A stretch of DNA of 12,622 nt from Deltaproteobacteria bacterium (GTDB taxonomy: Bacteria; Desulfobacterota; Binatia; UBA9968): positions 1 to 12,622 of the forward strand of contig JACPDC010000088.1 of the NCBI GenBank assembly GCA_016184235.1, read 5' to 3'. The notes below the pieces were generated by a model. That model was not told where the DNA came from and ran no database searches. It was given only the letters and a program-made list of their open reading frames with translations. Shown one piece after another: positions 1 through 6,807 of the stretch (the first letter of the stretch is position 1; every line of letters begins with the position of its first letter). The position numbers were made by a program, and so were the translations under genes.

Positions 1-893
1 ACCCCGTCCCCCTCTCGCAGTTGGCGGGTGACGCTCTCCAGGTTGGAGGCCGAGCGTCTGAGATTGGCAAGGATCTCTTTGCCCGCATGAGGATCCTGGA
101 TCAGTGTCCCCAGCGTTCCTTCGCCGCGCTCGATCTTTTGCGCGGTCTTTTGCAGCGACTCCGCGGCCGACCGCAACTGATGCAACCCGGCCCGCAGGTC
201 CTCCATGACCGCCTGCCCGGTCTCTTTATTCCGCACCAGCTGTCCCATGAGCCCCTCCCCTTTTTCGACCGATTGCAGAATATTTTTCAGTGACGTCGAA
301 GCGGAGCGCAGACTGTTCGCGGTCTCGGTCCACTTTCTTTCGTGCTGCGGGGCGACGATCTGTCCCAGCAGCCCCTTGCCCTCTTCGGCCGACTGGAGAA
401 TCGCCCTGAGCGAGCCGACCACGGCGGCAATGTTTTGCACCAGGTCCCCACCCTCACCCAGCAGCGCTTCGTAGTCGATGGGATCCACGGCGGCGATCAG
501 GCCGCCGGCAGGCAGGGGCTCGCTGTCCGGGCTGCCGCCCGAAAGCTCGATGTACTTGTCCCCCAGCACCCCCTGCGTGCGGATGCGGGCGACGGTGTCT
601 TTGCGGATGCGCGGCGCGACCGCGCTGACCAGCTTGACCTGCACGACGATATGGTTGTCCTGGACATCCGGGGAAAAAGTCAGGCTTTCGACCGAGCCTA
701 CGCGCACCCCCGTCAGGCTGATGGGAGCCCCCTCGCGCAAACCGATCGTGCGCGAGAAACGGATCTCGAAGAGCACCTTGTTCTCGAACAAGCGCCTCTC
801 CTTGCCCATCAAGAAGATAGTGGCGCCAAGGATGATCAGGGCGGTCACTATCAACAGGCCCACCTTGATCTGCAGGGTCGGGGTCGGCTTCAT
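1..893 (-). CDS. mlaD: MlaD-like MCE-family protein, C-terminus cut by window edge
   Basis: This is the substrate-binding subunit of an Mla-type phospholipid ABC transporter, anchored in the inner membrane and facing the periplasm. I read 297 codons, open to the left edge, so the C-terminus is missing. Residues 8-29 form one hydrophobic anchor helix. The MCE domain spans about residues 38-118 and ends in the family-typical GVLGDKYIEL (108-117). The part after residue 140 is helical and repeats a short glycine motif: EEGKGLLGQIV (170-180), EKGEGLMGQLV (210-220), ERGEGTLGTLI (255-265), with a fourth beginning at about 292. It is already much longer than E. coli MlaD (183 residues), as in many deltaproteobacterial homologues. 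The ATG has a good AGGAG eight bases upstream, in the 13-bp gap after mlaF. Family assignment is firm; lipid specificity is inferred. Confidence 0.93.
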   Translation of the reverse strand, partial: MKPTPTLQIKVGLLIVTALIILGATIFLMGKERRLFENKVLFEIRFSRTIGLREGAPISLTGVRVGSVESLTFSPDVQDNHIVVQVKLVSAVAPRIRKDTVARIRTQGVLGDKYIELSGGSPDSEPLPAGGLIAAVDPIDYEALLGEGGDLVQNIAAVVGSLRAILQSAEEGKGLLGQIVAPQHERKWTETANSLRSASTSLKNILQSVEKGEGLMGQLVRNKETGQAVMEDLRAGLHQLRSAAESLQKTAQKIERGEGTLGTLIQDPHAGKEILANLRRSASNLESVTRQLREGDG

Positions 894-906
894 GCGGGCA
901 TCTCCT

Positions 907-1644
907 CTAGGCGTCTGAAATGAACTCGTGCACTGCGAGATCCTTGGATGTTTGAAATTCTTCTCTGGTGCCCACGAACCGGATCTGGCCTTTCTGGAGA
1001 AAGGCCACCCGATCCGCGATGACGAAGGCGCTCTGGAGATCGTGGGTCACCACCACCGACGTCACCGTCAGCTTCTTTTGCAGATCGCGGATCAGCCGGT
1101 TGATGCGATGGGTCATCAGGGGATCGAGGCCCGTGGTAGGCTCGTCGTAGAGAAGCGCCTCAGGGCGCAACACCAGGGCGCGGGCCAGGGCCGCCCGCTT
1201 CTTCATCCCGCCGCTCATCTCGGCCGGATAGAGATCCGCGCATCCCTCAAGCCCGACCAGCGCCAGCGCTTCGCGCACCCGGTCGCGGATCACCTCCGGT
1301 GAGAGCAAGGTGTGCTCGTCGAGCGGATAGGCGATGTTTTCGCCGATGGTCATGGAGTCGAACAGGGCGCAGCCTTGAAACACCATCGCGACCTTCTTTC
1401 TCACCTCTGTCAGCGCATCCTCTTCCATGCGCGAGATCTCCAGCCCGTCGAGAAACACCTCTCCCGATTCCGGGCCGACCAGGCCGTTCATGTGCTTGAG
1501 CAGCACGGTCTTGCCTGAGCCGCTGCCGCCCAGGATAACCATGGTCTCGCCGCGCTGGACCGTCAGATTGACCCCTTGAAGCACCGCTTTCGCGCCAAAG
1601 GACTTACGGAGATTGCGACATTCGATGAAGCCGTTGCCACTCAT
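907..1644 (-). CDS. mlaF: ABC transporter ATP-binding protein, MlaF type
   Basis: This 245-residue cytoplasmic ATPase would power the Mla phospholipid transporter with MlaE and MlaD. The nucleotide-binding motifs are complete: Walker A GGSGSGKT (39-46), Q-loop Q90, signature MSGGMKKR (143-150), Walker B ALLYDEP (163-169), D-loop GLDP (172-175) and switch histidine H201. The MSGGMKKRAALARA signature is characteristic of the MlaF/Ttg2A branch rather than of generic importers. Its ATG overlaps the mlaE stop by 4 bp, and no clear Shine-Dalgarno sequence is seen, so translation is probably coupled to mlaE. Full length for the family, with no damaged motif. Confidence 0.95.
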   Translation of the reverse strand: MSGNGFIECRNLRKSFGAKAVLQGVNLTVQRGETMVILGGSGSGKTVLLKHMNGLVGPESGEVFLDGLEISRMEEDALTEVRKKVAMVFQGCALFDSMTIGENIAYPLDEHTLLSPEVIRDRVREALALVGLEGCADLYPAEMSGGMKKRAALARALVLRPEALLYDEPTTGLDPLMTHRINRLIRDLQKKLTVTSVVVTHDLQSAFVIADRVAFLQKGQIRFVGTREEFQTSKDLAVHEFISDA

Positions 1645-2426
1645 AGCTGGAGAAAAAGCTTGGTCAAGAAAAAGTCCGAGACCAGTATCGTGATCGAGGT
1701 CGTCACCACGGTCTGCGTGGTCGCGCGCCCCACCCCGTCCGCCCCGCCGCTCACCTCCAGTCCGTTATAGCAGGCAATGATCGCAATGAAAAAGGCAAAA
1801 AAGAAGGTCTTTCCCAGGCCGCTGAAGAGGTCCTGGAACCTGATGAACTGGATGATCGAGTTTAAATAAAAATCCGCCGGGATGTCGAGCTCGAAGGTGG
1901 TGATCACGAGCCCCCCGAGGATGCCCACCAGGTCGGCGAGCACGGTAAGCAGGGGGAGCATGATCAGCAGCGCGAGCAGTCGCGGCAAGACCAATTTCTG
2001 GATCGGGTTGATGCCCAGGGAGCGCATGGCGTCGATCTGCTCGGTGACTTTCATGGAGCCGATCTCCGCGGTGATGCCGGCCCCCACCCGTCCGCCGATC
2101 ATGAGGGCGGTGAGCACAGGACCCATCTCCCGCAGCATCGACAGGGCCAGGATCCTGCCGGCGTACGGCTTGGCGCCGAAGCGCGTAAGGTAGTTGCCCA
2201 TCTGGAGGGCGAGGACCATCCCGGTGAATAGCGCCGTGAGCAGGACGATCGAGAGCGAGCGCACGCCGATGCGCTCCATTTGTTCCAAGATCAACCCTCC
2301 CTCCCAGCGCTTGCGCAGGCAGCGCGCCACGCCGTAAGAAAGCAGACCCAGTCCCCCCAGGTAATCGCTGACCCGCTCGAGGGGGTAGAAACCTCTGAGG
2401 CTCCATTTTTCCGAGATCGCTCTCAT
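1641..2426 (-). CDS. mlaE: MlaE-family ABC transporter permease
   Basis: This is the integral inner-membrane permease of the Mla phospholipid transporter, 261 residues, the normal family length. About five hydrophobic segments are visible (roughly 54-76, 98-118, 148-175, 206-220 and 238-258). The central conserved stretch REMGPVLTALMIGGRVGAG (99-117), followed by TAEIGSMKVTEQIDAM (119-134), is diagnostic for MlaE. The C-terminal SGGADGVGRATTQTVV (226-241) also fits. It follows tatA after 17 bp and overlaps mlaF by 4 bp, so tatA-mlaE-mlaF-mlaD is probably one transcript. The ribosome site is weak (GAGAA). No mlaC, mlaB or mlaA is in view; mlaC could lie left of the window. Confidence 0.95.
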   Translation of the reverse strand: MRAISEKWSLRGFYPLERVSDYLGGLGLLSYGVARCLRKRWEGGLILEQMERIGVRSLSIVLLTALFTGMVLALQMGNYLTRFGAKPYAGRILALSMLREMGPVLTALMIGGRVGAGITAEIGSMKVTEQIDAMRSLGINPIQKLVLPRLLALLIMLPLLTVLADLVGILGGLVITTFELDIPADFYLNSIIQFIRFQDLFSGLGKTFFFAFFIAIIACYNGLEVSGGADGVGRATTQTVVTTSITILVSDFFLTKLFLQL

Positions 2427-2443
2427 AGGGTTCTCGCGCCCCG

Positions 2444-2650
2444 TCAGCGCGGCAGTTCCTTCGAGTCCTCCTTCTTGGCGTCTTTTTCTCCTTTCCCGGC
2501 CTCGTCCGAATCCTCGCCGCTCACCCCCTTTTTGAAGTCGCGGATCGCCTTGCCCAGACCGCTGCCGATCTGGGGCAGTTTTCCCGGCCCGAAGATGATC
2601 AGGGCGATAACCAAGATAATCAGCAGTTCCTGAAAGCCGAGTCCAAACAT
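2444..2650 (-). CDS. tatA: Twin-arginine translocase subunit TatA/TatE
   Basis: This small 68-residue protein would form the size-variable pore or membrane-thinning component of the Tat export pathway. It has the standard layout: a short N-terminal membrane helix (about 4-20) with an acidic residue E8, the FGPGKLPQ hinge (20-27), an amphipathic helix (28-42), and a charged, disordered lysine/glutamate-rich tail (43-68). The short length and the FGPGKLPQIG hinge point to TatA/E rather than TatB. A strong AGGAG lies seven bases before the ATG. No tatB or tatC is nearby. It sits between degP and mlaE on the same strand, in an envelope-biogenesis context. Confidence 0.95.
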   Translation of the reverse strand: MFGLGFQELLIILVIALIIFGPGKLPQIGSGLGKAIRDFKKGVSGEDSDEAGKGEKDAKKEDSKELPR

Positions 2651-2661
2651 AAGCCCTCTCC

Positions 2662-2689
2662 TTCGAGCCTTCAGCTTTCAGCCTTCAGC
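2662..2689. repeat. Degenerate 7-bp tandem array, unit CTTCAGC
   Basis: On the plus strand four consecutive heptamers read TTCGAGC, CTTCAGC, TTTCAGC and CTTCAGC with an exact 7-bp period. The array lies in the 75-bp spacer between degP and tatA, just upstream of the tatA ribosome-binding site. Function unknown. It is followed 12 bp later by a second 7-bp array with a different unit. Confidence 0.75.
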
Positions 2690-2700
2690 CAAGTCAAAAC

Positions 2701-2721
2701 CTGATAGCTGATCGCTGATAG
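2701..2721. repeat. Degenerate 7-bp tandem array, unit CTGATAG
   Basis: Three heptamers CTGATAG, CTGATCG, CTGATAG follow one another exactly. The next seven bases (CTTCTTA) include the degP stop codon, so the array directly abuts the 3' end of degP. The unit differs from the neighbouring array at 2662-2689 although the period is the same. Function unknown. Confidence 0.75.
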
Positions 2722-2725
2722 CTTC

Positions 2726-4183
2726 TTAGCTCTTTTTCTTTAAAGCGAAGAATACTGCGTTATCCCCCCGCTGCACAAGCAGGAGGAGACGGTCGCCCCG
2801 CCGGTTCTGCCGCACGGAATTCTCGAAGTCCTTGACCGTGTTCACCGGACGCTGGTTGACCTCTCGAATGACGTCTCCGGGCTCGATCCCCGCGCTATCC
2901 GCGGGGCTCCCGGGCTTGACGTCTATGACAATGACTCCCTTGGTCGTGGCGAGGCCGAGGCGCCGGGAGAGTTCCGGCGTGACCTTCTGCACCCTCAGCC
3001 CGATGTCGCCGTCCCTGCCCTCGGGCTGCGCCGCCACCTCTCGCTCCTCGGGCACCTCGCCGACCCTGGCAGCGATGATCCGCTCGCTTTTTTCGCGAAT
3101 GATCTTCAGCGTCACTTTATGACCGGGGACCGTGTCGGCGACCAGGGAAGGCAGGTCCTGGCTCTTGGGCAGCGGCTTGCCGTTATATTCCAGGATGACA
3201 TCGCCCGGCTTGATCCCGGCCTCGGCCGCGGGACTGTTCTCCGCCACATCGGTGACTACCGCCATGACCCCGCTTGTGCGGCTGATGCCCAGCGCGGCGG
3301 CCAGTTGCGGCGTCACGTCCTGCGCCCGAATGCCGAGCCACCCGCGCACCACGCGGCCGTTTTTTCTCAGTTGGTCGACGACCTTTTTCGCCAGATCGAC
3401 CGGGATCGCAAAGCCGATCCCGATATTGCCGCCGCTCTGGCTGAAGATCGCGGTGTTCACGCCGACGACCTCGCCCTGCATATTGATCAGCGGCCCGCCG
3501 CTGTTGCCGGGATTGATCGAGGCATCCGTCTGGATGAAGTTGTCATAGGGACCCGCGCCAATCACCCTCCCTTTGGCGCTCACGATGCCGGCGGTCACCG
3601 TGAGATCGAGACCGAAAGGATTGCCGATCGCCACCACCCAGTCGCCGACCTCCAGCGCAGCCGAGTTCCCCCACCGGGCCACCGGCAGGTTGCTCGGCCC
3701 CCTGTTGATCCGGATCAATGCCAGATCGGTCCTTTCGTCCTTGCCTACGACCCGGGCCTCGTACTCCCCCTGGTCCGCCAGCCTGACTTTGATCGCCTCC
3801 GCGTTTTTGACCACGTGGTAATTGGTGAGGATCTCGCCTTCCCTGCTGATCAGGATGCCCGAGCCCAGGCTGCGCTGCGGCGCCTCCCGGGGAACCGCCT
3901 CGCCGAAGAAACGGTTGAAAAAATCTTCGAACGGGTCCATGCCCCCGAACGGTCCGGGGCCGGGCCGCGGCGAGCCCTTCTGCATCGTGCTCGAGATGTT
4001 GACCACGGCCGGCATGGTCCTGCGGGCGACCGCCGAAAAAGAAGGCAGACGGCCGTCGCCAGGCACGATATTGGTGGCCAGCACCGGCGAACTCGCCGGC
4101 GCATGGAAGAAGACGGCCGCCAGGACGAACGAGCCGACAGCAACTGACAGGAGCGCCCCCAGAGAGTATCTTTTCCGAGACAT
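2726..4183 (-). CDS. degP: Do-family (DegP/HtrA) periplasmic serine protease with two PDZ domains
   Basis: This is a 485-residue envelope quality-control protease/chaperone (MEROPS S1C), acting in the periplasm on misfolded proteins. Residues 8-28 form a signal or anchor helix. A Pro/Gly-rich LA-loop region with DPFEDFFNRFFG follows (83-94). The trypsin-like domain carries the full catalytic triad: H123 in NYHVV, D153 in RTDLAL, and S228 in NPGNSGGPL. PDZ1 spans about 281-370 and PDZ2 about 390-482, each with a GIxPGDVI-type ligand loop. The start has a good GGAG about seven bases upstream. The N-terminus SRKRYS resembles a Tat signal except that the second arginine is lysine. It is first in a same-strand run with tatA and mlaEFD, and diverges from mgtE. 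The choice among DegP, DegQ and MucD cannot be made from sequence alone. Confidence 0.95.
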   Translation of the reverse strand: MSRKRYSLGALLSVAVGSFVLAAVFFHAPASSPVLATNIVPGDGRLPSFSAVARRTMPAVVNISSTMQKGSPRPGPGPFGGMDPFEDFFNRFFGEAVPREAPQRSLGSGILISREGEILTNYHVVKNAEAIKVRLADQGEYEARVVGKDERTDLALIRINRGPSNLPVARWGNSAALEVGDWVVAIGNPFGLDLTVTAGIVSAKGRVIGAGPYDNFIQTDASINPGNSGGPLINMQGEVVGVNTAIFSQSGGNIGIGFAIPVDLAKKVVDQLRKNGRVVRGWLGIRAQDVTPQLAAALGISRTSGVMAVVTDVAENSPAAEAGIKPGDVILEYNGKPLPKSQDLPSLVADTVPGHKVTLKIIREKSERIIAARVGEVPEEREVAAQPEGRDGDIGLRVQKVTPELSRRLGLATTKGVIVIDVKPGSPADSAGIEPGDVIREVNQRPVNTVKDFENSVRQNRRGDRLLLLVQRGDNAVFFALKKKS

Positions 4184-4221
4184 CGAATTTCTCCTTTTTT
4201 CCGCAGAAAATACTGAAACCT

Positions 4222-4230
4222 AACATATCA
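4222..4230 (-). promoter_or_regulatory. Candidate extended -10 promoter for degP
   Basis: On the minus strand the sequence TGATATGTT matches an extended -10 element (TGn followed by a hexamer with 4 of 6 consensus bases). It would start transcription about 30 bases before the degP ATG. The -35 region is poor (CTTAAA, 18-bp spacer). No heat-shock or sigma-E-like element is evident. Tentative. Confidence 0.28.
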
Positions 4231-4293
4231 GATTTCGCAGGCCGCTTTAAGCCCGTGCCGCCGGCAGAAAAGAGCGTTGAAAGACTCTGTTTA

Positions 4294-4420
4294 CAGGCTG
4301 GTCAAAAAGGTCCCAGGTGCGAGGCGCGCGAGAAACCGACGAGCGGAGGCGTACTAGATCAGTACGTTGGAGCGAGGCGGTCGAGCGCAACGAAGCAGAT
4401 GGGCCTTTTTCAACAGCCTG
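4294..4420. repeat. Long imperfect palindrome (MITE- or REP-like intergenic element)
   Basis: The element begins CAGGCTGGTCAAAAAGG and ends CCTTTTTCAACAGCCTG. The two ends are inverted copies with two mismatches over 17 bp, and the similarity continues inward with small gaps. At the centre CGTACT-AGATC-AGTACG (4350-4366) forms a perfect 6-bp stem with a 5-base loop. The whole 127 bp could fold into one large interrupted hairpin. It fills the degP-mgtE divergent spacer. From memory, similar CAGGCTGTTGAAAAAGGCCCA-ended elements are scattered in deltaproteobacterial genomes. No transposase or clear target-site duplication is seen. Confidence 0.8.
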
Positions 4421-4474
4421 GGAAAAAAAGATTGCAAAAGCTCATCGCAACGGTTAAGAAGGAAAAGAAAAACC

Positions 4475-5839
4475 GTGCATGAAAATTTTATGAAATCCCC
4501 CGGCCTCAACCATGAAACGGTCCGCGAGCTGATACGCACGGCGACGCCGGACCGCATCCTGCGGGTGATCGGCAAGAGCCATCCCGCCGACATCGCGCTG
4601 CTCTTCAGGGGGCTGGAGCCGGCCGAGGTGCGCCTCCTCTTCGACGTGCTCTTCTCCGCCCGGCGCGTCGCCAAGACGCTCAAGGAGCTGCCGCCCGACC
4701 TGCTGCCGGACATCCTCGCCCTGATCGAGGATGAGAAGGTGGCCCGGGTGATCGCCTGGGCCGATCCGGACGACGCTGTGACCTTCACCGACAGCCTCGC
4801 CGAAGAGCGAAGAGAAAAAGTCCTCTCGCTGGTGGATCCGGACAGCCGGGAAAGGGTCCGCCAGCTCATCAGTTATCCCGAGGGAACGGTGGGCAGAATC
4901 ATGACCACCGACTACCTCGCGCTCTCGCCCGGCATTACGGCCCAGGGAGCCATAGACAAGATCCGCGAGCGGGGCGAGCTCGAGGCCTTCTTTTACCTCT
5001 ACGTCGTGGAGGAATCCGGCCGGCTGGTGGGAGTGGTTCCCATCCGCAACCTGGTGCTGGCGCCGCAGGACCGGACGCTCGGCGAGATGATGATCGCGGA
5101 GCCGATTCGGGCGGAAGTCACCATGGATCAGGAGGAGGCGGCGCGGCTGGTTTCGAAGTACGAGCTGCTGGCGCTGCCGATCGTGGACCACGACGGGCGG
5201 CTCGCCGGCATCATCACCGTAGACGACGTTATCGACATCATCGACAAAGAGACCACCGAGGATATGTACCGAATGGCCGGGCTGGAAGAAGAGGACAGGG
5301 TGTTCAGCCCGTCCATGCTCTCCATCCGGAAGCGACTGCCGTGGACGGCTTTGAATCTCTTGACCGCCATGCTGGCCGCATCCGTGGTGGGCTTTTTCGA
5401 GAGCACCATCGAGAAGGCCGTGGCCCTGGCGATCTTTATGCCGGTGGTGGCGGGTATGGGAGGGAACTGCGGCATCCAGACGCTTACCGTCGTCGTGCGG
5501 GGGATGGCCCTGGGAGAGCTGGAATTTTCTTCGGCATGGCGCGCCGTCCTGAAAGAAGTGACGGTGGGCATCACTGTCGGATGCGCCGCCGGAGTCCTGG
5601 TCGCCATCGTGGCCTATCTGTGGAAGGGCAACCCGGTCCTGGGGCTGGTCCTGGCATCGGCCATGATCATCAACCTGTTCGTGGCCGCGCTGGCCGGAAC
5701 CCTGATTCCCCTGGCCTTGAAGCAGGCGCGCCTGGATCCGGCGCTCGGATCGGGGATCTTTGTCACCACCTTTACCGATGTCTTCGGCTTTCTCTCCTTC
5801 CTGGGGCTGGCGACAGTTTTTCTCCGCTACCTCGCCTGA
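4475..5839 (+). CDS. mgtE: MgtE-family magnesium transporter
   Basis: This dimeric inner-membrane Mg2+ channel is gated by cytoplasmic Mg2+ sensing. The 454 residues match the usual length of about 450. The order is: helical N domain (about 10-132), two CBS domains (about 140-195 and 205-257, the second ending in TVDDVIDIID), plug helix, then five membrane helices (about 285-454). The pore motif is MGGNCGIQ (328-335), where many homologues have GGNxGxQ. The pore aspartate is D435 in TTFTDVFG, aligning with Asp432 of the Thermus protein. I start at GTG 4475, with AAGGA 11 bases upstream. ATG 4490 is the alternative (449 residues) but has no ribosome site. The reading frame stays open back into the palindrome (TTG 4367), which is unlikely to be real coding. 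It is the only plus-strand gene here. Confidence 0.93.
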   Translation: MHENFMKSPGLNHETVRELIRTATPDRILRVIGKSHPADIALLFRGLEPAEVRLLFDVLFSARRVAKTLKELPPDLLPDILALIEDEKVARVIAWADPDDAVTFTDSLAEERREKVLSLVDPDSRERVRQLISYPEGTVGRIMTTDYLALSPGITAQGAIDKIRERGELEAFFYLYVVEESGRLVGVVPIRNLVLAPQDRTLGEMMIAEPIRAEVTMDQEEAARLVSKYELLALPIVDHDGRLAGIITVDDVIDIIDKETTEDMYRMAGLEEEDRVFSPSMLSIRKRLPWTALNLLTAMLAASVVGFFESTIEKAVALAIFMPVVAGMGGNCGIQTLTVVVRGMALGELEFSSAWRAVLKEVTVGITVGCAAGVLVAIVAYLWKGNPVLGLVLASAMIINLFVAALAGTLIPLALKQARLDPALGSGIFVTTFTDVFGFLSFLGLATVFLRYLA

Positions 5840-5841
5840 GC

Positions 5842-6807
5842 TTATATTTCCGAAACGATCCGGGAAGGCTTCGGGCTTTTCTTGAGGATAAAGACGAGCC
5901 CGCCGACCAGACTGTCGAGCGCGACGATAACAAACCAGAGGAGGGAGAAGGCGATCGCCTTTTCCGAGGTCACGTCGAGCTGACTGAGGAGGAACAGGTA
6001 GCCCCCCTCGCGCAGCCCGATCCCGTTCAGGCTCACCGGCAAGGCGCTGAAGACTCCTACCAGCGGATAGAGAATAAAGGCGTAGGACCAGGGTATCTCC
6101 AGGTCGAGGGCATGGCCTAGAAGGATATGCACCCACGACTGGATAAAGTGTGCGACCAGCGAGAGGACGATGGTGACCGCGATGATCCGATGGTTTCCCG
6201 CGTAGGTCACCAGTCCCTGCAAGAGATTCTTACCCCTGGGGAGATCCCAGCGCTGGGCAAGCCGGTAGAGCGGCGACAGCGAGAGCCAGCCGAGAATCGA
6301 GCCCGCCGCCAGCGCGAATGTGATCGCGCGCACGACCATGGGAATGGCGTAGTTGGAGAACAAGGCGAGCGCCGCAGCCCCGATCCACACTAGAACGGCC
6401 AGCCCGATGAGCCGGTCCGCCAGCACGGAGATCAGGGCCGAGACCGCAGCGCCGCTCCGTTGCGGCTCTTCTCTTCTGTGTCCGTCTCGCGCCAGATAAA
6501 AGACCCTCCCCACATCTCCGCCGATGGTGCTCGGGGCGAAGAGATTAAAAAACATGCCGATGAAATAGAGGATGGCAAAGTCCTTCACCGCGTTCTCGAA
6601 GCCCAGAGGGCGCGCCAGCAAGGCCCATCGCACCGAGCAGACGATCTGCCCGAGAAAATAGCCCGCCATCCCGATGAGGAAGTAAGAGAGGTGCGCGGAG
6701 CCGAGCACCCGCAGGAGCTGAGCGGTGTCGATGCGGGAAAGGAGAAAAACGAGGATCCCCAGGCTCACCAGGCTCTTGAGCAGAAGCGTGACCGTGGAGC
6801 GGCTCAT
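5842..6807 (-). CDS. YbhN/LPG-synthase-like flippase-domain membrane protein
   Basis: This 321-residue polytopic membrane protein belongs to the UPF0104/PF03706 family (lysylphosphatidylglycerol synthase transmembrane region, AglD/YbhN-like). Eight or so hydrophobic segments are visible. Diagnostic motifs are FFNLFAPSTIGGDVGR (86-101), LADRLIGL (129-136) and LPVSLNGIGLREGGY (256-270). Members are associated with glycolipid or lipid translocation. It lacks the soluble C-terminal aminoacyltransferase domain of MprF, so it is not a lysyl-PG synthase. Its ATG overlaps the DUF523 stop by 4 bp, so it is the last gene of the purM-purN-DUF523 run. Its stop is only 2 bp from the convergent mgtE stop. 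The substrate is unknown. Confidence 0.88.
   Translation of the reverse strand: MSRSTVTLLLKSLVSLGILVFLLSRIDTAQLLRVLGSAHLSYFLIGMAGYFLGQIVCSVRWALLARPLGFENAVKDFAILYFIGMFFNLFAPSTIGGDVGRVFYLARDGHRREEPQRSGAAVSALISVLADRLIGLAVLVWIGAAALALFSNYAIPMVVRAITFALAAGSILGWLSLSPLYRLAQRWDLPRGKNLLQGLVTYAGNHRIIAVTIVLSLVAHFIQSWVHILLGHALDLEIPWSYAFILYPLVGVFSALPVSLNGIGLREGGYLFLLSQLDVTSEKAIAFSLLWFVIVALDSLVGGLVFILKKSPKPSRIVSEI

Noticed and set aside
342..923. Plus-strand frames opposite mlaD
   Set aside because: They are shadows of mlaD: the minus frame gives a clean MCE protein across the whole stretch, while the plus frames have no family signature.
3119..4147. Long open frame on the plus strand opposite degP (342 codons)
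   Set aside because: It mirrors the codon structure of a GC-rich gene, encodes a low-complexity Arg/Asp/His-rich protein with no recognisable domain, and lies wholly antisense to a clear protease.
4367..4474. TTG at 4367 as the true mgtE start
   Set aside because: It lies within the palindromic repeat, has no ribosome site, and adds a basic stretch not found in MgtE proteins. GTG 4475 or ATG 4490 fits the family length.
4454..6136. Long open frame on the minus strand opposite mgtE (560 codons)
   Set aside because: It spans mgtE and part of the convergent gene, and has only basic/Gly/His-rich shadow composition with no domain. mgtE on the other strand is unmistakable.
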